Shown: one piece after another, positions 1 through 6,499 of the stretch
How the letters are laid out: each line of letters begins with the position of its first letter
Position numbering within the stretch: the stretch's first letter is position 1
NCBI GenBank assembly: GCA_011046015.1
Contig: DSBO01000201.1
Location: 1-18,327, forward strand
Direction of reading: 5' to 3'
DNA: 18,327 bases
Source of the DNA: Thioalkalivibrio sp.
GTDB taxonomy: Bacteria; Pseudomonadota; Gammaproteobacteria; SpSt-1174
Translations under genes and position numbers: made by a program
Notes under the pieces: model-generated
What the model was told of the DNA's origin: nothing
Databases searched by the model: none
What the model saw: only the letters and a program-made list of their open reading frames with translations

Positions 1-1
1 G

Positions 2-646
2 GTGCTGCTGGGCGCGGGTGGGGTCATCCATGGCGCGCAGCCCGGCAGCATCGTCGTCGACATGAGCACCATCTCGCCCAGCGCCACGCGCGAGATGGCC
101 GCACGGCTCGCCGAGCGAGGTGTCGAGATGCTCGACGCGCCAGTGTCCGGGGGCGAGCAGGGTGCGATCGCCGGCACGCTCTCCATCATGGTGGGGGGTA
201 ATGCTGCGGCGCTGGCACGGGTGCGGCCGCTGCTGGACCTGCTGGGTAGCAACATCGTCCACGTGGGCGGCCACGGCGCCGGGCAGGTGGTCAAGGCCTG
301 CAACCAGATCGTGGTCGCGCAGACCATCGTCGGCGTGGCCGAGGCCCTGCAACTGGCCAACCGCCAGGGCGTCGACCCGGCCCGGGTGCGCGAGGCCCTG
401 CTCGGCGGCTTCGCCTACTCGAAGATCCTCGATGTCCACGGGCAGCGCATGCTCGACGACAACTACACCCCCGGCTTCAAGGCCCGCCTGCACACCAAGG
501 ACCTCGGCATCGCCCTGGCCGAGGCCGAGGCCCACGGTCTGGACGCCACCGCCGTGCGTGCCGCCGCCGATCTCATTCGGCGGGTAGCGGAGGAGATCGA
601 CGGTGAGCTGGACCATTCGGCGGTGTTCCGGTTGCTGGGCGACTAA
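2..646 (+). CDS. glxR: 2-hydroxy-3-oxopropionate (tartronate semialdehyde) reductase, 5'-truncated by window edge
   Basis: The 214 visible residues are the C-terminal two thirds or more of a beta-hydroxyacid dehydrogenase; the N-terminal Rossmann GxGxxG part lies before the window, so the GTG at position 2 is not a real start. Visible family marks are the substrate-binding segment DAPVSGGEQGA (about residues 45-55), the catalytic-lysine segment GQVVKACNQ (Lys98 of this fragment), and GGFAYSKILDVHGQRM plus the KDLGIAL segment. The last features match GarR/GlxR (tartronate semialdehyde reductases) better than 3-hydroxyisobutyrate dehydrogenases. Known role of the family: NAD(P)H-dependent reduction of tartronate semialdehyde to glycerate in glyoxylate or glucarate metabolism, in the cytosol. 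The gene ends with TAA, and a REP array begins 38 bp later. Substrate assignment is by motif only; a related hydroxyacid dehydrogenase remains possible. Confidence 0.85.
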   Translation: MLLGAGGVIHGAQPGSIVVDMSTISPSATREMAARLAERGVEMLDAPVSGGEQGAIAGTLSIMVGGNAAALARVRPLLDLLGSNIVHVGGHGAGQVVKACNQIVVAQTIVGVAEALQLANRQGVDPARVREALLGGFAYSKILDVHGQRMLDDNYTPGFKARLHTKDLGIALAEAEAHGLDATAVRAAADLIRRVAEEIDGELDHSAVFRLLGD

Positions 647-684
647 ATACCGGCGCGACTGTCGACCCAGCGGTACCGGGGTCG

Positions 685-848
685 GTAGGAGCGATGAGAA
701 TCGCGAGGGTTGGCCTCGGCAGGCACTGGCGTATCGCGACTTTCGTCGCTCCTACGGTCGCACCTGCGGGGCGGGATTGGTAGGAGCGATGACAATCGCG
801 AGGGTTGGCCTCGGCAGGCACCGGCGTATCGCGACTTTCGTCGCCTAC
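685..848. repeat. REP/BIME array upstream of the RAYT gene (4 REP units)
   Basis: REP units of about 22 bp start with the tetranucleotide GTAG (GTAGGAGCGA...) and end TCGCGA; each can fold on itself (GCGA, about 6-nt loop, TCGC). Direct units lie at 685-706 and 780-801, and inverted units at 734-755 and 829-848. The last has lost 2 bp (TCGCCTAC instead of TCGCTCCTAC). Direct and inverted units are separated by a conserved 27-bp spacer, and pairs are joined by a second conserved spacer rich in CACCTGCGG. Together they give a 95-bp period (685 to 780). Paired inverted REPs of this kind are called BIMEs. They could act as transcript 3'-end structures for the reductase gene just upstream, which is an inference. 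Confidence 0.9.
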
Positions 849-931
849 GGTCGCACCTGCGGTCGGTACCTTGCCGGGGGTAGGAGCGATGAGAATCGCG
901 AAAGGGTTTGGTCTCCAGGGAGGGGGATTGT

Positions 932-1399
932 ATGGCGACGAGGCGTGGTCATCAGCGTGATTTGCGTAAGGGACGTTTTTCGGAACCGGGGCGGCTGTAT
1001 CATGTCATCAGCGCTACCCGGGAACGGGCGCCTCTCTTCGCTGAGTTGGCGTCCGGCAGGGCGGTGGTGCATTGCCTGATGCATCTTGAGGATGCCGAGG
1101 CCTGCCATACGCTGGCATATGTGGTGATGCCCGACCATATACACTGGTTGCTTGAGCTTCGGCAGTTCATGACGCTGCCGAGGCTCGTGCAGAATTTCAA
1201 GATCAACAGTGCCCGCCTGGTTAATCAGGTGCGTGGCGCCTCCGAAGTGCCAGTCTGGCAGTCTGGTTATTTCGATCATGCGCTAAGGCATGAGGATGAT
1301 GTCCGGCAAATCGCTCGCTATATCGTCGCGAATCCGCTGCGCGCGGGCTTGGTAGGGTCGATTCGCGAATATCCGTTGTGGGACGCGGTTTGGGTGTGA
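932..1399 (+). CDS. REP-associated tyrosine transposase (RAYT, Y1-HUH / TnpA_REP family)
   Basis: A 155-residue protein of the HUH single-strand transposase fold (Transposase_17-like, IS200 relatives). The N-terminal segment GRLYHVISATRERAPLF (residues 20-36) is typical of RAYTs. The metal-binding HUH motif is in YVVMPDHIHWLL (His69 and His71). The C-terminal helix RYIVANPLRAGLV (129-141) contains Tyr130, the likely candidate for the nucleophilic tyrosine. The family is known to bind and cut REP DNA next to its 5' tetranucleotide, here GTAG. Start choice: ATG at 932 follows AGGGAGGGGG (917-926) at a good distance; the in-frame TTG at 908 has no such site. The gene appears intact, without frameshift or internal stop. 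It sits in the middle of its presumed substrate repeats, the usual arrangement for RAYTs. It likely acts in trans on the 12 surrounding REPs and on other chromosomal copies. Confidence 0.92.
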   Translation: MATRRGHQRDLRKGRFSEPGRLYHVISATRERAPLFAELASGRAVVHCLMHLEDAEACHTLAYVVMPDHIHWLLELRQFMTLPRLVQNFKINSARLVNQVRGASEVPVWQSGYFDHALRHEDDVRQIARYIVANPLRAGLVGSIREYPLWDAVWV

Positions 1400-1410
1400 G
1401 CGGTCAACCG

Positions 1411-1421
1411 GTCACGGTGAC
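1411..1421. repeat. Small perfect palindrome downstream of the RAYT gene
   Basis: GTCACGGTGAC is a perfect 5+1+5 inverted repeat 12 bp after the RAYT stop codon, inside the element but outside its REP ends. It lacks a T-tract, so it is not a good intrinsic terminator. Its function is unknown. Confidence 0.3.
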
Positions 1422-1514
1422 AACCATTGCGGGTGGTGCCACGGCAGGCACCGGTGTATCGCGACTTTCGTCGCTCCTACGGTCGTTCCTGCGGTCGGTA
1501 CCTTGCCGGGGGGG

Positions 1515-1775
1515 GTAGGAGCGATGAGAATCGCGAGGGTTGGCCTCAGCAGGCGCTGGCGTATCGCGACTTTCGTCGCTCCTACGATCGCACCTGCGGG
1601 GCGGGATTGGTAGGAGCGATGACAATCGCGAGGGTTGGCCTCGGCAGGCGCCGGCATTTCGCGACTTTCGTCGCTCCTACGGTCGCACCTGCGGGGCGGG
1701 ATTGGTAGGAGCGATGAGAATCGCGAGGGTTGGCCTCGGCAGGCACCGGCGTATCGTGGCTTTCGTCGCCCCCGT
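1515..1775. repeat. REP/BIME array between the RAYT element and holA (6 REP units)
   Basis: Direct REP units lie at 1515-1536, 1610-1631 and 1705-1726; inverted units lie at 1564-1585, 1659-1680 and a decayed one at about 1754-1775. The spacing between direct units is exactly 95 bp twice, so this is a tandem amplification of one BIME. The inter-pair spacer at 1587-1609 and 1682-1704 is nearly identical to that at 757-779. The last inverted unit has lost the CTCCTAC end and stops just before the holA promoter. No coding region is credible in 1400-1845: the short open frames there simply read through the repeats. Confidence 0.9.
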
Positions 1776-1786
1776 TACCCGCATTT

Positions 1787-1816
1787 TTTCCATCCCCGCC
1801 CCCGACGTGGGATAAT
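1787..1816 (+). promoter_or_regulatory. Candidate sigma70 promoter of holA (extended -10)
   Basis: TTTCCA (1787-1792) as a -35 box is followed after 18 bp by GATAAT (1811-1816), which is preceded by TGG, an extended -10 arrangement. Transcription would start around 1823, giving a leader of about 23 nt before the holA ATG. It lies immediately downstream of the decayed last REP, so holA appears to have its own promoter rather than depending on read-through across the repeats. This is pattern matching only. Confidence 0.5.
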
Positions 1817-1845
1817 CCCGTCCCGATCCGGAACCCTGCACCCCG

Positions 1846-2895
1846 ATGCGTCTGAGACCCGAACAACTCGAAGCCCAGCTGGCCCAGGGGCTGGCGCCGA
1901 TCTACATCCTGAGCGGCGAGGAGCCGTTGCAGTTGATGGAGGCGGCGGATGCGGTGCGGGCGGCGGCGCGGGCGGCGGGGTATGTGGAGCGCGAGGTGAT
2001 GACCGTCGAGGGCGGGTTCGACTGGGACGCGCTCACGGCCTCGGCGGATGCGCTGTCGTTGTTCGCCGAGCGGCGCATCATCGATCTGCGTCTGCCCTCG
2101 GGCAAGCCGGGACAGCCGGGAGCCAGGGCCCTGCAGGCCTATGCCGAACGCCCCCCCGAGGACACGATCCTGCTGATCCAGTCGGGCCGGCTGGACGGCA
2201 ATGCCACGAAGTCGAAGTGGTACGGCGCGCTGGAGTCTGCCGGGGTGGCGGTGCAGGTCTGGCCGCTCTCGCCGAAGGAGACGCGCGAGTGGGTGGCGGG
2301 GCGCATGGCGAAGCGGGGCATGGAGCCGACGGACGAGGCCGTGACCCTGGTCGTGGAGCGCGTGGAGGGCAACCTGCTGGCCGCGGCCCAGGAGATCGAC
2401 AAGCTGAGCCTGCTGCACGGCAAGGGGCCGGTGGAGGCCGAGACGGTACTCGAGGCGGTGGCCGACAGCGCCCGCTACAGCAGTTTCGATCTCGCCGACG
2501 CCGCGCTGGCCTCCGACCCGGCGCGCGCCGTGCGCATCCTCAATACCCTGCGCGGCGAGGGCGTGGAGCCGCCGCTGATCCTCTGGTCGCTGTCGCGCGA
2601 TATCCGCCTGCTGGCGGAACTCGCCTTCGCCCAGGTGGCCAATCGCCGCGTCGACCTCTTCCGCCAGGGTGTGCTGAAGAAACGCCATGCACTGCTGCAG
2701 GCTGCCGCCCGGCGTGGCGATACCCGCCACTGGCGCCGACTGCTCGCTGCCTGCGCCCGGGTCGATCGCTGCATCAAGGGTCAGGAAAGCGGCGATCCGT
2801 GGGACGAATTGCTACAATTGACCCTTTCGCTCAGCGGGCGGACGCTGTTTGGGGCTTCGCCCGGTCCGTCGTCCGTGGTCAGTGGTCCGTTGTAG
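1846..2895 (+). CDS. holA: DNA polymerase III subunit delta
   Basis: A 349-residue protein, close to the roughly 343 of the E. coli subunit. Delta is the clamp-loader subunit that opens the beta sliding clamp. Family marks are the N-terminal IYILSGEEPLQLMEAADAVR (about 19-38), LSLFAERRIIDLRLPSGKPG (about 72-91), DTILLIQSGRLDGNATKSKWY (about 108-128), LSPKETREWVAGRMAKRG, and the segment RVEGNLLAAAQEIDKLSLL that closes the AAA-like part. The C-terminal collar domain contains GVEPPLILWSLSRDIRLL. In many gammaproteobacteria holA follows leuS and lptE; here those genes are missing upstream and a REP/RAYT island takes their place. The last roughly 10 residues (SSVVSGPL and neighbours) are encoded by a 7-bp tandem repeat (2864-2892) and look like an accidental tail rather than conserved protein. 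Confidence 0.95.
   Translation: MRLRPEQLEAQLAQGLAPIYILSGEEPLQLMEAADAVRAAARAAGYVEREVMTVEGGFDWDALTASADALSLFAERRIIDLRLPSGKPGQPGARALQAYAERPPEDTILLIQSGRLDGNATKSKWYGALESAGVAVQVWPLSPKETREWVAGRMAKRGMEPTDEAVTLVVERVEGNLLAAAQEIDKLSLLHGKGPVEAETVLEAVADSARYSSFDLADAALASDPARAVRILNTLRGEGVEPPLILWSLSRDIRLLAELAFAQVANRRVDLFRQGVLKKRHALLQAAARRGDTRHWRRLLAACARVDRCIKGQESGDPWDELLQLTLSLSGRTLFGASPGPSSVVSGPL
2864..2892 (+). repeat. 7-bp tandem repeat forming the 3' end of holA
   Basis: Four consecutive heptamers GTCCGTC, GTCCGTG, GTCAGTG, GTCCGTT, followed by G, fit the pattern GTCMGTN. They encode the last residues of HolA and run up to its TAG (2893-2895). They resemble in form, not sequence, the heptamer arrays at 15243, 15474 and 18179. 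Confidence 0.7.
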
Positions 2896-2944
2896 AGGCG
2901 GTTTTGTCCTCTGTGGCGCAAGGTGGGAACGGTGGCCGCCGCAC

Positions 2945-2972
2945 TGGATCCCCGCCGCCGCGGGGATGACGA
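2945..2972. repeat. Palindromic intergenic repeat (TGGATCCC...GGGATGACGA family), copy 1
   Basis: TGGATCCCC and GGGGATGACGA flank a short loop; TCCCCGC (2949-2955) pairs perfectly with GCGGGGA (2960-2966) around a 4-nt loop. There is no T-tract after the stem. The outer bases are the same as in the longer copy at 15320-15377. The rest of the holA-proA gap (2896-3062) holds a perfect TTGTC-G-GACAA palindrome (2973-2983) and a GCAGTG/CACTGC inverted pair (3001-3006, 3018-3023), and no gene. Confidence 0.65.
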
Positions 2973-3062
2973 TTGTCGGACAACAGACCGTTTCCGAGCT
3001 GCAGTGAACGGCAGATCCACTGCCACCGAGCGTAGACACAGAATGTCCAGGACAGCAATAAC

Positions 3063-4346
3063 ATGAGTGCAACACCCGATACCCTGCAATCCGACGTCGC
3101 GGCCTACATGGCCGAGGTCGGCCGGCGCGCCCGTGCTGCCGGGCGCGCGCTGGCGCGTGCCGAGACGGGGGCGAAGAACGCGGCACTGCTGGCCATGGCC
3201 GACGCCATCGACGCGGCAGCCGAGACCCTCAAGGTGGAGAACGCGAAGGACCTCGAGGCCGGCCGCAAGAACGGCCTGGACGCGGCCATGCTGGACCGCC
3301 TGACGCTGGACGATGCGCGCATCGCGGGCATGGCCGAGGGGCTGCGCCAGATCGCCTCGCTGCCCGATCCGGTGGGCGCGATCTCGGATCTCAACTACCG
3401 GCCCTCCGGTATCCAGGTGGGGCGCATGCGCGTGCCGTTGGGCGTGATCGGCATCATCTACGAGTCGCGCCCGAACGTGACGGCCGATGCCGCGGGCCTG
3501 TGCCTGAAGTCGGGCAACGCCAGCATCCTGCGCGGTGGCTCGGAGGCGATCCATTCCAACATGGCCGTGGCGCGCTGCATCCGCGAGGGCCTGGCCGCGG
3601 CGGGCCTGCCGGCCGAGGCCGTGCAGGTGGTGGAGACCACCGACCGTGCGGCGGTGGGCGAGCTGTTGCGCATGAAGGACTGCGTGGACGTGATCGTGCC
3701 GCGTGGCGGCAAGGGCCTGATCGAGCGCGTGAGCAGCGAATCCCTGATCCCGGTGATCAAGCACCTGGATGGCGTGTGCCACGTGTACGTGGACGACGAG
3801 GCGGACATGGACAAGGCCGTGCGCGTGGCGGTGAACGCCAAGACGCAGCGCTACGGCACCTGCAACACCATGGAGACCCTGCTGGTGCATGCGGCGGTGG
3901 CCGACCAGGTGCTGCCGCGCCTCAAGGAGCACTACGACGAGAAGGGCGTGGAGCTGCGCGGCTGCGAGCGTACGCGCAAGGTACTGTCCGGCATCGGCGC
4001 GGCCACCGAGGCCGACTGGTTCGAGGAATACCTCGCGCCCGTGCTCGCCATCCGCGTGGTGGACGGCCTGGATGCGGCCATGGAACACATCAACACCTAT
4101 GGCTCGCACCACACCGACAGCATCGTCACCGAGAACCTGGCCCGCGCGCGGCGTTTCCTGCGCGAGGTGGATTCGAGCTCGGTGATGGTGAATGCCTCCA
4201 CGCGCTTCGCCGACGGCTTCGAGTACGGCCTGGGCGCGGAGATCGGCATCAGTACCGACAAGCTGCACGCCCGCGGCCCGGTGGGTCTCGAGGGCCTGAC
4301 GACGCTCAAGTACGTGGTGCTCGGCGACGGACACATCCGCCAGTGA
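3063..4346 (+). CDS. proA: Glutamate-5-semialdehyde dehydrogenase (gamma-glutamyl phosphate reductase)
   Basis: A 427-residue protein of normal family length (E. coli ProA 417). It reduces L-glutamyl-5-phosphate to glutamate-5-semialdehyde with NADPH, the second step of proline synthesis, in the cytosol. It belongs to the aldehyde dehydrogenase superfamily: the cofactor-binding region includes RVPLGVIGIIYESRPNVT and KSGNASILRGGSEAIHSN, and the catalytic cysteine is Cys267 in QRYGTCNTMETLL. The C-terminal GLEGLTTLKYVVLGDGHIR is characteristic of ProA. ATG at 3063 has a modest AGGA (3049-3052) upstream. proB is not in the window. nadD follows within 8 bp, as in Pseudomonas, so it probably leads a transcript continuing into nadD-rsfS-rlmH. 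No clear promoter was seen in the 167-bp gap upstream. Confidence 0.97.
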   Translation: MSATPDTLQSDVAAYMAEVGRRARAAGRALARAETGAKNAALLAMADAIDAAAETLKVENAKDLEAGRKNGLDAAMLDRLTLDDARIAGMAEGLRQIASLPDPVGAISDLNYRPSGIQVGRMRVPLGVIGIIYESRPNVTADAAGLCLKSGNASILRGGSEAIHSNMAVARCIREGLAAAGLPAEAVQVVETTDRAAVGELLRMKDCVDVIVPRGGKGLIERVSSESLIPVIKHLDGVCHVYVDDEADMDKAVRVAVNAKTQRYGTCNTMETLLVHAAVADQVLPRLKEHYDEKGVELRGCERTRKVLSGIGAATEADWFEEYLAPVLAIRVVDGLDAAMEHINTYGSHHTDSIVTENLARARRFLREVDSSSVMVNASTRFADGFEYGLGAEIGISTDKLHARGPVGLEGLTTLKYVVLGDGHIRQ

Positions 4347-4354
4347 CGCCGGGC

Positions 4355-5020
4355 ATGATCGGCATCCTGGGGGGCACCTTCGACCCGGTCCATTTCGGGC
4401 ACCTGCGCCCCGCGCTGGAAGTGACCGAGGCGCTCGGCCTCGAACAGCTGCGCCTGATCCCCTGTCGCATCCCGCCGCACCGGCGCATGCCCGTGGCTCG
4501 CTCGGAGCAGCGTGCGACCATGGTCGAGCGGGCCATCGCCGGCGAGCCACGCTTCGTGCTCGACCGCCGCGAGTTCTTCCGCGAGGGGCCTTCCTACAGC
4601 ATCGACACCCTGCGCTCGCTGCGTGGCGAGTTCGGCGACACGGTGCCGCTGTGCCTGATCATGGGCGCGGACGCCTTCGCCGGGCTGTCATCCTGGTACG
4701 AGTGGGAGACGCTCATCGAGCTGGCGCACATCGTGGTCTGCCAGCGCCCGGGCTACGGCGTGGAGCTCCCGGACGAGATGCGCGACTGGGCGGCGGCGCA
4801 CCAGACCGACGTGCTGGCGGATCTGGCAGCACGCCCGGCCGGCTGCCTCTGGTACCAGCCGGTCACGGCACTGGATATCTCCGCCACGCAGATCCGCGAC
4901 CTGCTCGCGGGCGGGCGGGATGCACGCTTCCTGCTGCCCGAGGCCGTGCGCGACTACATTCACGAACACGGGCTGTATGGCCCCGAAGCGGCCGATGACA
5001 CAGCCCGAGACGACGACTGA
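4355..5020 (+). CDS. nadD: Nicotinate-nucleotide adenylyltransferase
   Basis: A 221-residue protein that adenylylates nicotinate mononucleotide with ATP to give deamido-NAD, an essential step in NAD synthesis. The nucleotidyltransferase signature GGTFDPVHFGH (residues 6-16) includes HFGH of the HxGH family motif. The substrate-loop segment RLIPCRIPPHR and the C-terminal ISATQIRDLL (the ISxTxxR motif) are present. Start choice: ATG at 4355 gives MIGILGGTFDP; an in-frame GTG at 4343 overlaps the proA stop (GTGA) and would add MTPG, allowing translational coupling. Neither start has a good Shine-Dalgarno, so the choice is open. The stop codon TGA shares its last base with the ATG of rsfS. Confidence 0.95.
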   Translation: MIGILGGTFDPVHFGHLRPALEVTEALGLEQLRLIPCRIPPHRRMPVARSEQRATMVERAIAGEPRFVLDRREFFREGPSYSIDTLRSLRGEFGDTVPLCLIMGADAFAGLSSWYEWETLIELAHIVVCQRPGYGVELPDEMRDWAAAHQTDVLADLAARPAGCLWYQPVTALDISATQIRDLLAGGRDARFLLPEAVRDYIHEHGLYGPEAADDTARDDD

Positions 5021-5391
5021 TGAACATCGATGAACTGAGAACCCTGGTGATCGACGCGCTGGAGGACATGAAGGCGCAGGACATCCGCGAGATCGACGTG
5101 CGCGACAAGACCTCGATCACCGACCTGCTGTTCGTGGCCAGCGGCACCTCCAACCGCCACGTGAAGTCCATCGCCGACAACGTGGTGCTCAAGGCCAAGG
5201 CCGCCGGCGTGCAGCCGCTGGGCGTGGAGGGCGAGCGCGAGGGCGAGTGGATTCTCGTCGACCTCGTCGACATCGTGGTGCACGTGATGCTGCCGCGTAT
5301 CCGCGACTTCTACAACCTCGAAAAGCTCTGGCTGGCCGAGGAAGATGCCGAGACCCCGCCGCTGGCCGCCAGGGCCGACGACATCCCGTAG
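5020..5391 (+). CDS. rsfS: Ribosome silencing factor RsfS (YbeB/Iojap family)
   Basis: A 123-residue protein that binds ribosomal protein L14 on the 50S subunit and blocks joining to 30S in starvation. The Iojap core is clear: DIREIDVRDKTSITDLLFVAS (about 23-43), TSNRHVKSIADNVV, the GVEGEREGEWILVDLVDIVVHVM segment, and RDFYNLEKLWL near the C-terminus. It overlaps nadD by one base (TGATG) and is followed by rlmH after 6 bp, so the three genes are probably co-transcribed and coupled. The C-terminal extension after LWLAEEDAE is short and low in conservation. Confidence 0.96.
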   Translation: MNIDELRTLVIDALEDMKAQDIREIDVRDKTSITDLLFVASGTSNRHVKSIADNVVLKAKAAGVQPLGVEGEREGEWILVDLVDIVVHVMLPRIRDFYNLEKLWLAEEDAETPPLAARADDIP

Positions 5392-5397
5392 CCTGCC

Positions 5398-5868
5398 GTG
5401 CGTATCCATCTGATCGCGGTGGGTACGCGCATGCCCGCCTGGGTCCAGGCGGGCTTCGACGAGTATGCCGGGCGCCTGCCGCCCGAGTACGCGCTTGTCC
5501 TGCACGAGATCCCCGCCGAGAAGCGTGGCAAGAACGCCGATACCCGCCGCATCCAGGAACGCGAGGCACAGAAGCTGCTCGACGCCGTGCCGAAGGGTGC
5601 GCGCGTGATCGCGCTGGACGTGAAGGGGCGGGGATGGGGTACCGAGCAGCTCAGTGAACAGATGCAGCAGTGGGCGCTGGACGGGCGCGACGTGGCCCTG
5701 CTGGTGGGCGGGCCCGAGGGCCTGCCCGATGCCTGCCGGGCCGCCGCCGACCAGCTCTGGTCGCTCTCGCCGCTCACCTTCCCGCACCCGCTGGTGCGGG
5801 TGATCCTGGCCGAGCAGCTCTACCGCGCCTGGAGCATTCTGGCGAACCATCCCTATCACCGCGCATAA
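5398..5868 (+). CDS. rlmH: 23S rRNA (pseudouridine1915-N3)-methyltransferase RlmH
   Basis: A 156-residue SPOUT methyltransferase, one residue longer than E. coli RlmH (155). It methylates pseudouridine 1915 in helix 69 of 23S rRNA on assembled 70S ribosomes, using S-adenosylmethionine. Family marks are the N-terminal IAVGTRMPAWVQAGFDEY, EIPAEKRGKNADTRRI (about 42-57), the cofactor-knot segment DVALLVGGPEGL (about 99-110), and the C-terminal LVRVILAEQLYRAWSI followed by NHPYHR. The start is GTG at 5398, the only start that gives the complete N-terminus; no strong Shine-Dalgarno is visible, consistent with coupling to rsfS 6 bp upstream. In E. coli and Pseudomonas the mrdAB genes usually follow; here maf follows after 7 bp. 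Confidence 0.96.
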   Translation: MRIHLIAVGTRMPAWVQAGFDEYAGRLPPEYALVLHEIPAEKRGKNADTRRIQEREAQKLLDAVPKGARVIALDVKGRGWGTEQLSEQMQQWALDGRDVALLVGGPEGLPDACRAAADQLWSLSPLTFPHPLVRVILAEQLYRAWSILANHPYHRA

Positions 5869-5875
5869 TGGCGGC

Positions 5876-6499
5876 ATGAGCGAATCACGGACCCGACCCC
5901 GCCTGCTGCTCGCCTCCGGCTCCCCGCGCCGCCGCGAGCTGCTGCACCAGATCGGCGTGGCCCACGAGGCGCGGCCCGTGGACATCGACGAGACCCCATA
6001 CCCGGACGAGTCCCCCGAGGACTTCGTGCGCCGCCTGGCCTTCGAGAAGGCGCAGGCCGGCCTCGTCGCGAGCGACGGCCGCCTGCCGGTGCTGGGCTCG
6101 GACACGGCGGTAGTCTTCGAAGGCCACATCCTCGGCAAGCCGCGCGACCGTGCCGACGGCCTGGCCATGCTCGCCCGGCTCGCCGGGCAGACGCACCGCG
6201 TGCTCACCGCCGTCTCGGTGGTGGACGGCGCGCGCCATGAAGAGCGCCTGAGTGAGAGCCTGGTGACGTTTCGCCCCATCGACCCCGCGGAGGCCGCCGC
6301 CTACTGGGCCAGCGGCGAGCCGGCCGACAAGGCGGGCGGCTACGCCATCCAGGGGCTGGGCGCGGTGTTCGTCGCGCGGCTGGAAGGCAGCTTTTCCGGG
6401 GTGATGGGCCTGCCGCTCTTCGAGACCGCCCAGCTGCTGTCGGCCTTCCAGATCAACGTCCTGCAGGAATCGACCCACGGAGACGCACAGGCATCATGA
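5876..6499 (+). CDS. maf: Maf family nucleoside triphosphate pyrophosphatase (YhdE type, dTTP/UTP)
   Basis: A 207-residue Maf/HAM1-fold pyrophosphatase that hydrolyses non-canonical or excess nucleoside triphosphates to monophosphates. The N-terminal signature LLLASGSPRRRELL contains SGSPRR at residues 14-19; the catalytic aspartate is probably Asp76 in GSDTAVV; ILGKPRD follows, and DKAGGYAIQGLGAVFV with GSFSGVMGLPLFET marks the C-terminal half. The residue pattern fits the YhdE (dTTP/UTP-preferring) branch rather than YceF, although specificity is inferred. ATG at 5876 lies 7 bp after rlmH without a good Shine-Dalgarno. The stop overlaps the rng start as ATGA (6496-6499). In E. coli maf lies between mreD and rng; the mre genes are absent here. 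Confidence 0.94.
   Translation: MSESRTRPRLLLASGSPRRRELLHQIGVAHEARPVDIDETPYPDESPEDFVRRLAFEKAQAGLVASDGRLPVLGSDTAVVFEGHILGKPRDRADGLAMLARLAGQTHRVLTAVSVVDGARHEERLSESLVTFRPIDPAEAAAYWASGEPADKAGGYAIQGLGAVFVARLEGSFSGVMGLPLFETAQLLSAFQINVLQESTHGDAQAS

Larger units (their letters stand above)
880..1480 (+). mobile_element. RAYT element bounded by inverted REP sequences
   Basis: A direct REP (880-901) and a perfectly formed inverted REP (1459-1480) enclose the RAYT gene. The 16 bp just inside the right REP (1443-1458, GGCAGGCACCGGTGTA) match the right part of the 27-bp spacer that separates the two REPs in every neighbouring short unit. The segment 902-1442 therefore sits exactly where the left part of that spacer would be. 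The whole 601-bp stretch can be read as the full-length form of the element, with the 95-bp units as internally deleted forms. RAYTs are regarded as domesticated or non-classical transposases, so autonomous movement is not assumed. Confidence 0.7.

Noticed and set aside
1404..1708. Short open frames within the REP array on both strands
   Set aside because: They only translate the 95-bp repeat (RDFRRSYGR-type peptides) and have no ribosome binding sites.
685..1775. Regularly spaced repeats resembling a CRISPR array
   Set aside because: Repeats alternate in orientation, the spacers are themselves conserved, the period is 95 bp, and a RAYT gene is present with no cas genes; this is a REP/BIME array.
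1582..2730. 382-codon open frame on the - strand over holA and REP repeats
   Set aside because: It crosses REP units and antisense holA, and has no recognisable domain.
2781..4550. 589-codon open frame on the - strand over holA/proA/nadD
   Set aside because: It is antisense to three certain genes and arises from high-GC codon bias; its translation is His/Arg/Ala-rich without any family motif.
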